A stretch of DNA of 64,000 nucleotides from Anastatus disparis (taxonomy: Eukaryota; Arthropoda; Insecta; Hymenoptera; Eupelmidae), in assembly GCA_017163975.1 (NCBI GenBank), contig JAFFSR010000218.1, forward strand, positions 2,294,001-2,358,000, written 5' to 3'. Positions 35,501 through 49,500 of this stretch are shown piece after piece. Below the pieces are notes generated by a model that saw only the letters and a list, made by a program, of their open reading frames with translations, did not search any database and was not told the DNA's origin. Position 1 is the first letter of the stretch, and each line of letters begins with the position of its first letter. The translations under genes were made by a program, and so were the position numbers.

Positions 35501-38500
35501 TAGGAACTACGTGCACGTGCCGCTTGAAATCAAGTGTTTGGTATTATAACGGTTATCGCATGACGGGATGTAACTTTATATTATAGGTGTGCTCATTGGT
35601 TCGTTGATAATAAAGTTATAATTTTATTGAAATCCCAAATTTATTGATTTGGTTTTTAAAAAAATGACTCTTTTTTTCATTATATGTTAAATAATAAAGA
35701 AATATATTAATAATTGAGAAACACCATATACTTTCACTAATAAAAAAATAATAGTTCTTGAAAATGATAATACAGTGCCACACTATTCTATTAAATTTTA
35801 ATCAAAGTATCTGCAGTAAAATATATTTTTTTTAATTTTTTCACAAGTAACTTTTAAATTATCATTCCGAACATATGACTATGAAATTCCATCGAATCAC
35901 GTCCATGCCATCTTTTAAAAATCAAGCACCAGCAGACAATATTGTACAATACCAATATTTTATTGTAAAAATATTAACCAATCCAACTAATCGTAAAACC
36001 TAGAAATTACATTGCTACACATATAAAAAAAAGTCTAACGAACGGATTCCTTTTTTTCTTTAATACGCAACGACGTCTCAGCTATGATTTATTTCAATAA
36101 AATCTACATAATAAATTCAGTACACATCTTCTCGTCGGTTCCATCCTCCGTTCTGCAGAATGCAAAAATCATTTTTATCTTTACGAAACAACTTTTTAAA
36201 AAAAAAAAAAAAGAACCTTCCCCCGGGCTGTATTTGAGGCATTGTGATAGCGTGGATGATGATACGAAAGAAATTATTAGTTTTTTTTTTCATTAATGAG
36301 AACTCTCTCGGTTATGCAACACGTGATCTGTCTGTTTTGTGTATAAACGTGTCTATACTTCACGCCCTTTTTCTTCTTCATAAAGACAAACAAAATTTAA
36401 TACCATGAGGCTATATGTATAAATATATATAAATATATACACACAAATATATACACGTATAAATATTGGAAATGTGATTGGAAATGTGATAACGGAAATA
36501 CGGCGCACATTATGTTTCGTAACTTAATTAATAATTGAACGTACAATTGTAATTATGGCTAGGCGAAGGAAATAACTGTATAACGAACTCTGTTTACGTA
36601 CATAAAATACGTATGCCGTACGTTTATCGTTACTGTACGTTTCTTTTTTTTTCTTGAACGAAATAATGTTTTGATACATTTTATTATAATAATGTCGATT
36701 AAAATTTTTCTTTTATTTGACTCGATTCAGAGCTTTATTTAATTCAATAGAAATGTTTATGAATGAACTATAATTCTGTGAGGAATATATCCAATAAAAA
36801 AATTTTTTTTAATGTTAATAAAATCTATCTTTACATATTCATTTTAAAAATTAATGAAACATTATTTTTGAATTAAAAATTATAAATATTGTATTAAATT
36901 TACAAAATTTTTTCATTCTGTTACACGTTAATATTCAAATATATTTAACCATCCATTTAATTACATAATATAAATATAAAAGAGATGAGAATACTAATAA
37001 AATAAATAAACAGTTGTCAAAAAAATAAATTTCAACACTTGACGTACCCGAGGCTCAAATGTTACTGACATAAGAATGCTACAATGTATTTAAAAAAAAG
37101 AAAGAAGAGGAGATGCCATTCAGTTATAATAACGTTTGTTATTCATACTGTACAATCGATGCATTGTGATACATAATTTATCGTTCGCGTTAAATAAATG
37201 CAGTCATATAGCCATGACAAATGTCAACAGAACAATAATCATATATTTTTTAAAAGATCCTTTAGTTTCTTTTATTCTTTTACTTTTTTTTAACTTTTTT
37301 TTTTATCTCAACAAATTAAGTAGATAATAACAAAGCTGTCGCGTATATGATCATAATATTACCAAACAATGGTCCCTGTTAACTTACGATCTTTTAATCG
37401 AATATTTCTGATAATTTATTACAATAATTTTTTCTATTTTTTACCAAGTTTTTATTTTAAATAATTCATGGCAATTTAATAGTTTTATTGAAAATTGTAA
37501 GAGATTATTAAGAGGATCAAATGACATGCAAAATACCCATGGTATAATTATCATAACGCAATTAATATGAGATAAAATACAATCCATTAACGTCGACTTT
37601 TAAAAATTCTCGTAAAAATTATCAAGGTTCTCCTATGTACAAAAATTAAATAATAAAAAAAAAACTGTGTCGCTGAAGATATGGTGCAGTCTCTCAAAGT
37701 AACAAAAATCAAAGAAAAAAAAAAACAAATTTAATAAGATAAAATAAAATGTCGTCTGGTTAGATCTTTTTATAGTACAATAAATCTTGAAAGATCGTAT
37801 AATTTATTATGGATTCTCGTGTGTGTAAAAAAAAAGAGAAAGAGTGATCGAAGGTTGAAAAAAAAAAAAATTTCAAGCTGTGCGTAAAGCCAGTAGCTCA
37901 AGTTTATACTAATCATTAATTCCTCATTATCCCTCTCGCTTGAGGATCTCTAATCCTCTTTTTATTTTATGGTTCTTTTTTTTTCTTCTTATTCTTCCGT
38001 CTCGCTCGGTTTTCGAAATGTTGTCGGCGCTTGAAATTCGAAAACTGATTAGTTGTCGGATTATATTTGCGCAAGAGTTGTGGCGCCGTATAGAAAAAAA
38101 AAAAATTTGGTTGATATTTAAATTATGTTGTGCCAAAAATCAAAAGTATACCTCAATAAAAAAAAATATTTTTTTTATATGCGTGTTAGATTGATATTTT
38201 ATTATAGTTTCACTGATTAAATTCGTATAGAAATTTATTATATGGAATGTTGTCTTTTTATAAATACAGAGTGTAATTAATACTCTTTACATTAATTTAT
38301 TTATAAAATTCATCAAAATTGAAAAATCATTTTCTTAGTTAAAAAATAAGATGTCTTGAATAATTTTATTTTCTTCGGTATGACGAAAAAATGTTCCAAT
38401 AAAAAAAATGAAAATAATAGTAGAAATTTTAATTAATTTCAAAACTATATATACTACTTGTCCTTATATAATTCTTTTTGCAATTTATTTATTATCTAAT

Positions 38501-38511
38501 TCTATATGGTT

Positions 38512-38567
38512 ATATAGGTAGATAGATATTTTATTTTATAATAAAATACAAAAAGGCGTGTAATGCA
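38512..38567 (+). repeat. GATA-linked repeat, second copy
   Basis: TATATAGGTAGATAGATATT continues as TTATTTTATAATAAAATACAAAAAGGCGTGTAATG, a diverged version of 7339-7393. It lies directly upstream of a SINE. Confidence 0.45.
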
Positions 38568-38582
38568 ATGTATAACATGAGA

Positions 38583-38775
38583 GGTCGTCAGTGGCTCATT
38601 CGGTAGAGCGATGGATTCGTAATCTCGAAGGTCCGAGTTCGAATCCCGCTCTCAGCTGATTGATACAAGCACCACTGGATACGATACATGTGCTTTGTTC
38701 ACAAACACACTAAAAACCTCCGTCGCTATTAGCATCACAATGATAGCATAAATACAGCGAAGTTAAATAATAAAA
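38583..38775 (+). repeat. tRNA-derived SINE, copy 5
   Basis: Head GGTCGTCAGTGGCTCATTCG, box B GAGTTCGAATCCC, body CACTGGATACGATACATGTG, and end ACAGCGAAGTTAAATAA followed by an A-rich tail. Confidence 0.85.
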
Positions 38776-39958
38776 AAAAAAACTTATTACCGCATCCAAG
38801 TGATTAATAAAAGTGATGTAAAAGTACCCAATCAAATTCATTATAAAACGAACAAATTTTAAGGGATATTTTTTTTTTAAGGTGACGTAATAAGCATTAT
38901 GATTTATACACATCTCTTTTTTAAAATGATGTTAATATTATAAGGATCACCGATATTTCAGTTTTTCAAACTGTTTTTATTTTTATTCAAATTTTTTTAA
39001 AAATATATATCTCATGCTATTCATCAATTAAAATGAAAGGACATAAAATATAGATATTTTTAAAAAATTTTCATTAAAAATAATAAATTTAGAAAATTGT
39101 GATGTTGGTATTTTACACCCCCAGGAATGTTTAAAATTTCTTTAAGCCATTTAAAGATTTAGAAAATAATTTTTATAACCTAGCAATATTTAAGTAAAAA
39201 TTCTTAAAAAATTTATGCTAAATAAATATGTAATTTTTCCAACTAAACTCTTCGAATACTAGATATTTCTTAATACAAACTACACTGAAATAAAATATTC
39301 CAAAATCACATTTTAACGAGTACAAACATTATTCTATTAAATAACTATTAAACGATAACGATACACAAAAATAAATCTATCCTCGAGGGGCAGTTTAAAC
39401 TTTAAGTTGCGAGCTCATCAATTATTGAGCAATTGATTGATTTTAAAAAGAAAAGCCATTTTAAACTAATATACAATCGCATACATTCGAAGAATTTAGA
39501 ATTTTTATTTTCGCAAGCGTTAATTAGATACAAACTGGCCCCGAGCCATATAAATATAGCAACACATATAAAAAGCTGTACACATATACATAGTACGCGA
39601 AACATTCGAGTTATGAAATTTCCAACGTGTATCGGATTTTAATGTAATTTTTTATGATGTTAACATAGTTTGCAGCTGTATCTTCTAATTGTTAGGCCAA
39701 AATCTAATTATATCCTTGAATCGAACAATTTGACGTTAATTGTTCGCGTCTTCTTCCCATTAATGCATATGATATACCAAAGTGTTTGATAACGTTTATT
39801 ACACTGATAAATTGATGATGATTGATATGTAATTAATATGCTTAATTGATTTATTATTATTATTATGATATGGGATCGTTTAAATGTAATTATCACTAAT
39901 TTAATTATTTTTTTGTAGAAATTATATTATAATTATGCGTATTATCATAATGAAGTAA

Positions 39959-40160
39959 GGTCGTCAGTGGCTCACTCGGTAGAGCGATGGATTCGTAATC
40001 TCGAGGTTCCGAGTTCGAATCCCGCTCTCGGCTGATTGATACAAGCACCACTGTATATTACATGTGCTTTGTTCACAAACACTCTGATGACCTCCGTCGC
40101 TAATTAGGATCAATAGCAGAAATATTAGCATAAATATACCGACGTTAAATAAAATAGAAA
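39959..40160 (+). repeat. tRNA-derived SINE, copy 6
   Basis: Head GGTCGTCAGTGGCTCACTCG, loop TTCGTAA in the anticodon position, box B GAGTTCGAATCCC, and end CCGACGTTAAATAAAATAG. The loop with CGT at its centre is consistent with a tRNA-Thr(CGT) ancestor. Confidence 0.85.
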
Positions 40161-42999
40161 AAAAAATAAAGTTCTTTATAATAAATCTTATAAAGCTTAT
40201 GTAACGACAATAATTTTTTTAGAATTTTTCATTATAAAATTAAATTTATTATTAAATATGCAATTATTAGAAAAATATTATGTTTATTTTAATAAATAAA
40301 AAAAGTAAGTATTAAAAATGTTCCTTTTCTTAAATTTTTTTTTAATAATCGAAACGTATGATGATATACTAAAATTCAGGAAGTGTTTCTTCACTGAAGA
40401 AAATCGGTATAAGAAATATGTTTATGAATTCATCAATTTCAACTATTTAATTTGAATATCCTGCTGGTAGAGTTTGAAACATTAGCTAAATTATAGATGT
40501 ATAAAATAATTTTAATTAAAATTGTTAAATTGTGCCAAAAAGAAAAAACAAATAAATTTCTGAATGAAAAATACTGGATATTACGAGAAGATTACATCAA
40601 AACCTTTCAAATATCCAAACTGATATCTTTTTTTTTATGAGCACCAACAAAAAAACAAATCCAATAATTGACGTCATTGATTTCATCGTAAATATTTTTT
40701 TTTTCTGAAATCAATTTAGCACGATTGTCACTTATATGTTCATTTGAGAATTTGACAGATCACTCCCCAATATAATCATATAAGAAATTTGTATAAAAAA
40801 AAATGATGATGTGGAATGATGAATGAGAAGTAGATTATCTAATTCGATCTCTGTTATTTTTGTTTGTTAACACACTTTCAGAGAAATTAAAAATAGCTCG
40901 CCGATATCACTTTTAACTTTTTTTTTTCCTTACACTTTTTATAACCAATAAATTTGAGATTTTTTTTTCTTCCATTTCTAGCAATTTAAATGCACACGTG
41001 GATTCTAAGGATTTTAAATTCGATAAAAATACTTCTTAAAATTTAGCCGAAAAATAGTTATAAATATAAGCTTACTACATTAAATTTTGCTTTTAACGTT
41101 GTTTGCCAGCGGTAATTCAAGGAGCTTGATCATTCATAAATTCAAACTTATGATACTCCTGCTATGCGCCGGTGATATATGCGATACTTATTTTCTATTT
41201 CTCTTTTAAAATGCAAAGTGCATATTCCATAATTTAACTTTTTCATCTTTGTAATGATAAATTATTCAAATGTTCAAAAAGTAAATAAAATTTTTAAAGT
41301 ACTTTCGCTATCTTCGGAGCAATATAAATAAAATAAAATCGAGAAAAAGTTTTTAAAAAACTTTAATTATTTAAATATTTTTAATGATAATGGTAATTTG
41401 TTGAATAATTCTTGATTATTCACAAAAATCAAGAGACATTTTGCTTATGTAAGCTTAGAATTTAGCAATAAATAAACGTTTACATAGCACTATTTTGTAT
41501 ATTTAATTGAGCTTACTTTTCGAAAATTTAATTTTTTGTCATCAACAATACTAAATGATAGTACTAAAAGATATTATAAAAGTTTTCTAAAATTCTTACC
41601 ATCTGAAAGTTCTTAAAATTTGTATAAATTTTAAGTTGAATAATAATAATTACAAACTCCCAAGAAAAATATAAATATTTCATATATTCAATGGCATAAA
41701 TTTCTGTTTAAATAAATGTATTCTAATCGTTTTATTGATTTTCTAAAATTATTTTTAAAAAGCTTGTGAACATTAAGAAAATTTTATCAATTTTCTTAAT
41801 ACTTGTTTGACCAATCGCACCACATTATCAAAATTATTAACAAAGAATTGCGCAAAGGAAGTTTTCTTCCTAATTAACGATAAGTGAAAAGGACGTTAAT
41901 TACTACATTTGAAAAAGATTGTGGAAATTTTCAAATAACGCCTTAACGCAACTGAAATTTCAAAAATTAATTTAAAAAATCATAATTACTTGAATATCGA
42001 GTTTATTTGACAATAATTTAAAATTAATATTAATGGCTTTTGCTGTTATTTTAAGTACTATTTTAATTTTTTATAAAAATTACTATAATTTTATTATCTT
42101 AATCATGTAGATTTAAAATTATTTATTTATAAATAAAAAAAAGATAAAGTCAATAAATTTTATTATTCATCGTAAGGTTAAAAATCAGATTGTAATTGAG
42201 CTGTTCAAGTTTGTAAATTAAGTGCATGAAAGATATGGATAATTCATTCCAAGTCTACGATAAATTGATCAATATATTAACAAGAAATTTTGAATTAGAT
42301 ATGCGAACACCTGATTTAAGAATTTTCTGTGTATCTTAGCTAGTAGTTGCACGGACATGCCTTGTATGTACGAAGATAATGTGCAAATTTGAAAATGTTA
42401 ATAATTACATTATCATTATTAGCTAATATTATAATTGATAAAATTTTTCTATATAAAATTCAATAGATTTCTTCTTTATTATATTATAAACATTTGATGA
42501 AGTAGAGAGAATTCCTTAATAATAAAATACCATTGAATTTTTTTCTTTTTTATAAAATACATTCAAGAGTACAGAAGATTTTTATGTGTATTATAACAAG
42601 TATTAATGTTTAAAAAATTAACCATAAATTTTTATTGAAATATTAATCGTTGACTATATTATCATTAATATTTCAACTCAAAAAGAAGAGAATTTTTTTT
42701 CGTAACATGTTAATTTTCTTTAATTCAAGATAAAATATTTCTTCAATCCTTTAAAACCAATCATCAACCCCAAAAAACTCCTTATCGTGAAAATAAAAAA
42801 AAATCTTTTTTTTTCTGTAAATTCTTGCGAATCTTTAACCGATAAAATATGTTATTTGAAACACCTTGGAATGTCTGTTGTCTCAGGGTGTTGCACCGTG
42901 TCGACAAGAGATGCTTGGTTAATATACCACATATACTTTCCTTCAACATCCAGCGCACATTATCACGATCCGTGCACATACACGTATATTTAAAAGTTT

Positions 43000-43556
43000 G
43001 AGCTGGTAGTCGTGTTGGTATAGTGGGACCGGCGCTTTAGTAGTCATACCCATTGTGGGGGTCTCTAAAAGAAAAAGGTTTCGGTATAGGTGGTGGTGGA
43101 AATATAAGTGCCGGCGAGTGCCTGGCTACGGCCAGTCTTTGCTAAGCGGTACCTAAAGCAACGAAAAAGGTCCGCGACAGCGCCTTTGTTTTTTTTTTTC
43201 AAAAGTATATATATATTTTTTATAATATTCATACGTAATAATAAAATTCATTAAAATTTCGTGAAATCGAGACCACAGAGTCTCGCCCAAGTGTACACGT
43301 TAAATAATTAGAGTAAACGAACTTTATTTATTTTTTTTCTTATTATAAAAGTAACAGGGTTAAAACCGGAAGTGTCGAACGAGTTTCGCAAGCTCCCTCT
43401 TATAACCGCTCTCAATTGAGAGAGTGGAAATTAAGAGTAAACATTATCATTTTTTTTTTTTTTGGAGGGAGAGGTACAATATAAGATATTGAAAAATTAA
43501 CAAAGAAGAAACTGAAGATTGAAGTTTAATAAACAGAAGAGAAAAATATTGTAGAG
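43000..43556 (+). promoter_or_regulatory. Presumed promoter and 5' UTR of the chitin deacetylase gene
   Basis: A GC-richer block (about 43,005-43,185) with GGTGGTGGTGG, GGCCAGTCTTTGC and GGTACC stands out from the AT-rich surroundings, 370-550 bp before the ATG. The rest up to 43,556 is AT-rich leader-like sequence. No TATA box at a convincing position was found, so the transcription start is inferred only. Confidence 0.35.
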
Positions 43557-46500
43557 ATGAAGTGTGAGCTGGTGCTGTTGCTCGCGCTCGCGCTTGTGCT
43601 TGGCTGTGCCGGTGAGTTTAATTTTCAAGTTTTCCTTACTTCTTTTTTCTTCATTACTTTCCTTTTTCCTCTTTTTTTTTCAAACTTCTCTTAAATTACG
43701 TGATTACGTTGTTTGACTTTCTACTGCTTGGATAATTAGAAGCGTGTGTATATCTATACATGTAAGGATAGGTTTGGCAAGTTGATTTTTTTTTAGCTAC
43801 GTGCGTCAATGGCGCAAAAAAAAAAAATGAAGGAACACGCGAGGCAGTGAACGGTCTTGACTTTTTAAGACTGGCTTGTACTGAAAATTTAACTTGTTGG
43901 AATTAAATGGTAACATTAGAATCAGATGTTTTTCAGGAACTTTTAAACGACAATATTTGTTTGATTAATTGGACTGATGAAAGTTTATTTTTTTACGTTT
44001 GAGTCTCGGTGTTGACTCATACTACTTATAATAAGGATGATGGTATAATTAATGTCAAAACTAATTTTTTTTTTTGTAATTTTGATTTATTTTATTTTAT
44101 TATTTTTAATAAAGTAAATATTTGGAAGAAATAAAGAAAGGATTCATTCTGTAAATTCATAATGTAATATTTTAAAAAAAAAACTTTAAAATCTAAAGCT
44201 TGTTAATGTTAATTAAATATTACATCATAATTATTTATTAATAAGTCGTGCACCATCATTGATTTTAATATTCACAATAAGAAAAGGCGATGAAAAATGC
44301 AAAATTAACATTAATTAGTTTAATTATTTAATTATTCATTTACATTTCTTCTATAGAAATCTGATATAAATACCGAATCCATTGTAGCTTCATTTTATTA
44401 TTATATAAAAAATAATAAGTTCATTTCTTTACCACATATCACCAGCAGGACAAAAATAATTTTAAATTCAATTCTAAATTATTGCAAACTTAATGTAAAA
44501 AATTACATTTCGTTATTATATTACGATGCATCAAGCCATTGTGAAATCAAAATCCTTTAGATTCAAAAGCATCAAAAACAATATTTATATCTTCTTCAAA
44601 AGCATAAATTTTAAACGTCGAAAAAGTTTCTCTGCTCGAAGAAAATAATGTTGGCAATTAAAAGAAAAAAAAAAAGAAGAAACAAATAACGAACAAAAAA
44701 AAAAAAAATTAAAAAGGAAGAACACAACTCTCCATCTTGATAAAGCAGCGATTTCGTACATTGATTTTAAGTGTAGTTAAAACTTAAGGTATTTCTTTAT
44801 TGCTTTTATGTTTCTTTAAAGAAAAAAAAAAGAGAGAACCTCAGAGACCGCAAATATAAAATTACTCCATCATTTGCAATTGTACAATTAGACTTTCATT
44901 AGGCGCGCATAATAACGTAATAAAAAAAAAGGCTTGTAAAAAAGAAAATAAATAATTGAAAAAACAGCAATAATCGGCATCTAATCAATTAGCGCTTGAA
45001 AATCTATGTAAATACTTTCTAAATTTTACTGATTAAGATACTTAACGTACCGCAATTCTTTTAATACGAATCAATTATATTCATGCGGATTGAATTGTTT
45101 ATTAAAACGAGCATTCAATAGATTTGATTGATAAAATCGCTTGTAACACTGTAATGAAGTTTAAATTGGTATTGATTATAACGGATTAGCTAAATAATTC
45201 GATAGTCACTTATTAATAAATCATAGCTGAAATTGAAGTTAATATTAGTTTCGATGAGATGTAATGAATGAAATTAAGTTTTTCTTCGCGGTCGAAGTAT
45301 CTGCTAATGACTTTTTACGGCAGCATTTTAATCTATCCACGAATTTAACATTTTAAGTGAAAATAAAAGTACAAAGTCTCAATACATATCAATCCTCCAT
45401 AAATATCAAGAAAATCACTATAAATTAATTTTTTTCCCATTTTTTTTGACACACGCGACCCACTTTAAATTCTTAGTACTTACACGTGTTGAATGTTCAA
45501 TAAAGATTCAATAATATATTCGACATAATTTCTCTCTCTAAATTCCTTGAAGTGAAATGTTACTTTTAATGAGAAAGCCAGCAATGTTTTCGCTTCAGTC
45601 CAGGTATATATATAAAAAAAAATTTTCACTTTCTTCAAGTGATTAATGTATTCGAATCATTATCAAATTCGTGCCGAAATAAATATACGTATGCTCATTT
45701 AATAATGCAGCTTTTAAGTAGGACAAACGATTCTTCACTCTAATTAGTTAAAAAAAGGGATAATCGGTATATTAAAAAGGCAGATTATGAAAAAAACATT
45801 TTAAAAATTTTCCGCTTGCAACAGAAAAAAAATTATTTAAAAATTGGTTTGAATATAGAATAAACATAAATTAAATCGTATTGTTGCACAAGTCACAATT
45901 GTTCAAATGCATAGAAACAAAAAAAAAGTCGCATTTATTCTTATAACGAAACGTCACCCAATAAACTTTCGACCCATCTTCAACTCTCCAATTCCCGGAT
46001 CAAGTTGAAGCAAAAAAAAAAAGCGAAGCAAAGAAATTCCAATCATATAAACCCGAGCTTGCATAAAAATCTGTACAGCAAAATCAAGACATTTCAATAC
46101 ATCTTTAGAGAACAAAAGGCATCAATCATAAAAGAAAAAAAAAAAAAAAATTAAAAAAAAAAATTGAAATATTAGAAGTCATGCTTGGAGTTATACAGAT
46201 AGCATAGGAGAGCAAAGGCAGGCTTTTATACACGGGCAAAAGAGAAGTTTAAGTTGCATAAGAGATTAGAGCGTGAAAGCCACTACAGGCTGTGCAAGAC
46301 TTTTTATGCTTCTGACTCTCTTATAGATCAACTGTCCCGGATGGGGGGTGACGTCACTTGTTCTCTCTCTCTCTTTCTTTATATATACTCGTTCTCTTTC
46401 TCACTCTTTCTCGAACTCCTTTATGGTTTATTCGAGACAACTTTCCCTGCAACGCTCATTGCCCTCTTCGATTCTTATGTATAATATATATATATTTATA

Positions 46501-49500
46501 TATATATGTATATATCTCATGCGAAAGGATTTGTGATCATTATATTATGAACTGAGTTTGATCGAAGAATTGAAAGATTTATGAAAATTTCAAGGAATTG
46601 TTACCTTCTTCATTCGCATAGCTTGTGTCAGTGTCGATTTATTGCTTCGAGATGATGATGAGGCCTTTCTTATTCTAACTACAGTAACATCTTGAATTAT
46701 TTGCAAGAAGAAGATATCTGTAAATTTTTAAATTCTCGGTTACAGATATCGTTTAGGGAAATCATTCGTGATTATTGAAAAAGAAAAAGTCATCGATTAA
46801 AAAGAAAACAAATCTGAAGTTGGAATAAGAAATATGTTAGAACGTAAATCAGCGAGCAAATTAATAAAAAAATCATAAAGCAAGTTTTTCACTGAATTAA
46901 TTATTCAATTGGAAAATTCTCCTCGTGCTTTTCTCTTTCATTCTGTTTCCGTTCTCCGTTAAAAATTCATAATGCGCCTTAATAAATCAACTCTTATGGT
47001 CAATAAACGCTGGAGAAAAATTTTTATTTCCACCATGCTCTTCTTAATTTATCATCTTCGATCGATCGTTAAAGTTAATCGCTTATAAAATCGATGGATT
47101 CTCAAACTTTCTTTAATGCTTCTCAAGAAAATTAGCTCTTTAAAAAAAAAAAAAAAAAATGAAAATTAACCGCATGAATTTCACTTTGCTACTAGCTATT
47201 TTATTTCAACGATAATTTTTTAAGAAAAAATAGTACCACGTATGTTACGTATTTATAGGAGTGAAAAATAGCACAGACCCACCTTGTGACCCAGCTGTTT
47301 GTGTCCTTCCTGAGTGTTACTGTCCTGAAGCTACCCGTACAGATGTTTCTTCGGACTCATCACCAAAAGGTAGTTCAAATAATTGTCATAATAATGAGTG
47401 ATAATGTTATACTAGAAAATCATCAATGGTTGATGTAAAAAATTTGAATTGTTGCGATATCAAAGAAACTTTTTTCAATTCTCTTAGAATTAAGAATCTA
47501 GCAAATATTTTTATATTATTAATAATGGAGAATTATAAAAAAATACAATATCAAGCATTATTGAAAACAGGATAAACGTCTTTTATTTCTCACTGAGATC
47601 TATAAGTCCAGGCTTCATTCATTATTCAAATTTTTCGAAATTAGAACTCGCGCCATTTTCATTCTGCAATTCACAAATGAATAATTATCAAAATTTTCTA
47701 TTTTAACTGAGAATCAGAAAACTAGAGTATAAAAAGTAAGTCGTGCAAATGAACGATGAGAAACGGGTGAACAATAAAATTTGTTACTTACCAAGTTCCA
47801 TGATTGTATTTACAAATTATTATACACCGTCTACTCGTAGACTTTTGTGCTCTTAATGAAATACATTTCAATTGAAATTTTAAAAATAATTAAGACACAA
47901 AGTAAATATTGTGAGGCAGCGAAGCACGCTTTATTTTATCTAGATTTTAAAACTGAAATAATAGCTCTTATTGTTTTGTCGTCTCCCCCTTCTCCTCTAT
48001 TTTCCTCTCTCTCTTTATTGTAGCGCTGAAAATCAGGACAAAAAGTTTTTAGATAGGGTCGAATGGCAGTAAGAGGACAATAATAAGTGCATATACACTT
48101 GAGAAATTATTGTACCAGAGATTATTACGATGCCGTGTATATCTGATTCTGTCTCTCGTGGTGGAAATAAGATGTTTGTTCTTAGAAATCGTTATAGTGA
48201 AACTTGACGTGAAATAATGAATTATTGAAGTGTATTTATATTGTAAACGTATTATTGCAATAAAAATATATTTTACTAATAAAAAAAATTTTTTTTTTAA
48301 TTTTTTTCAAATTTTTTTTTATTTTCGTATAAAAAAAAAATTTTTTTAAGTTGTTTAAAAAGAAAAGTTTTTTTCTGTTTAAGAAAATGTGTTTATTTTT
48401 TTTTAATCGTAATGTAATTCAAAGCTGATATCTTTATAATTCAAAAAATGCAAATATTACCGCACAGCTTACTTTTACCTTATACGTAACTTACGGTTGA
48501 ATATTAGCCATGAGTAGGATAACTTTTTAGTTACAATCCAAATTAGGGTAGCATTATATCAAAGACTCTCGTAACCAGCGTGATTAAATTTCAACCGCCG
48601 ATTCCTGTGGTCTGCGGTTGAAAAATAAAAAATACTCGATTCTCTTATTTTTTCGTATAGAAATTTTGCAAAATAATATCGTCTACAGGATACATTTTTA
48701 ACATCTCCCTAGATGTTTCAGTTCAGTAAATAGTAGGAAAATTGTAATAAAATACAACTCGATGGGATGGTTACTGGAGAAGATTTATGCAAAATGAATC
48801 TAATATACTATGTAACATTATTAAATACTTTGTAGCAATGCAGAATTAAAATCAGTTCGAGTTGTATTTCGAATCGGAGAAGATTCTAGAGCTCAGATTT
48901 ATAAGTTTTTGAAGCAGTATTTGCTACTTATACTTTATCAACTTGCCACTTGATGTAACAATTAGTTTATTTTTTTTTTCAAGGATTTCCAGGTTATCTG
49001 TCTGCAATGTAATAAGATTTTGAACTAGAGTAATGTAAAAAAATCAACAAGGAATTTAATTATATTACGTAACTGATTTTTACTGTTAAACAATTAATGT
49101 TATAAACATTATGTAATTATAAATTTCTATCTTAATATAATCAATTCCAAACCATAATTTTGCAAATTTAGCAAAACTTACTCGAGTGATTAATAATAAA
49201 ATTGACAGATATAATTTAAGATTATTTTATAAGACATTTTAGCATTAATTCAGATATTAATTTAATTCAATTTTTAGTTCTAAAAAGTCAATCACAATTT
49301 TTATCATGTCTGTATTCTATTGCACGCTTTTATAAAGAAAAATCTTTTTTTTTAACATCCACATAAAATGAAAAGCTTTGTCGATTTGAATTCCTTTGAT
49401 TAATATCATCTTCCATTACACCAATGTTCCAGACGCGGCGAAAAGTCGTGTCAAGCGTCAAGAAAAAGAAGACAAGAAAGAGGATAGTTTCGAGAATGAG

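Larger units (their letters stand above)
32540..42990. other. Intergenic DNA between the FAR array and the chitin deacetylase gene
   Basis: About 10.4 kb, mostly AT-rich with homopolymer runs. It contains two SINEs (38,583 and 39,959), a GATA repeat relative (38,512), a GC-richer patch (35,370-35,590) and a short match to the CCCTGGTAGA family near 40,459. Short frames (60-85 codons) show no codon structure, splice context or similarity that I recognise. Confidence 0.55.

Noticed and set aside
49396..49432. ATG at 49,396 as an alternative start for the chitin-binding exon
   Set aside because: The bases before 49,433 end in TGTTCCAG, a good acceptor, and the phase fits exon 1 with its signal peptide. 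The upstream reading is intron.
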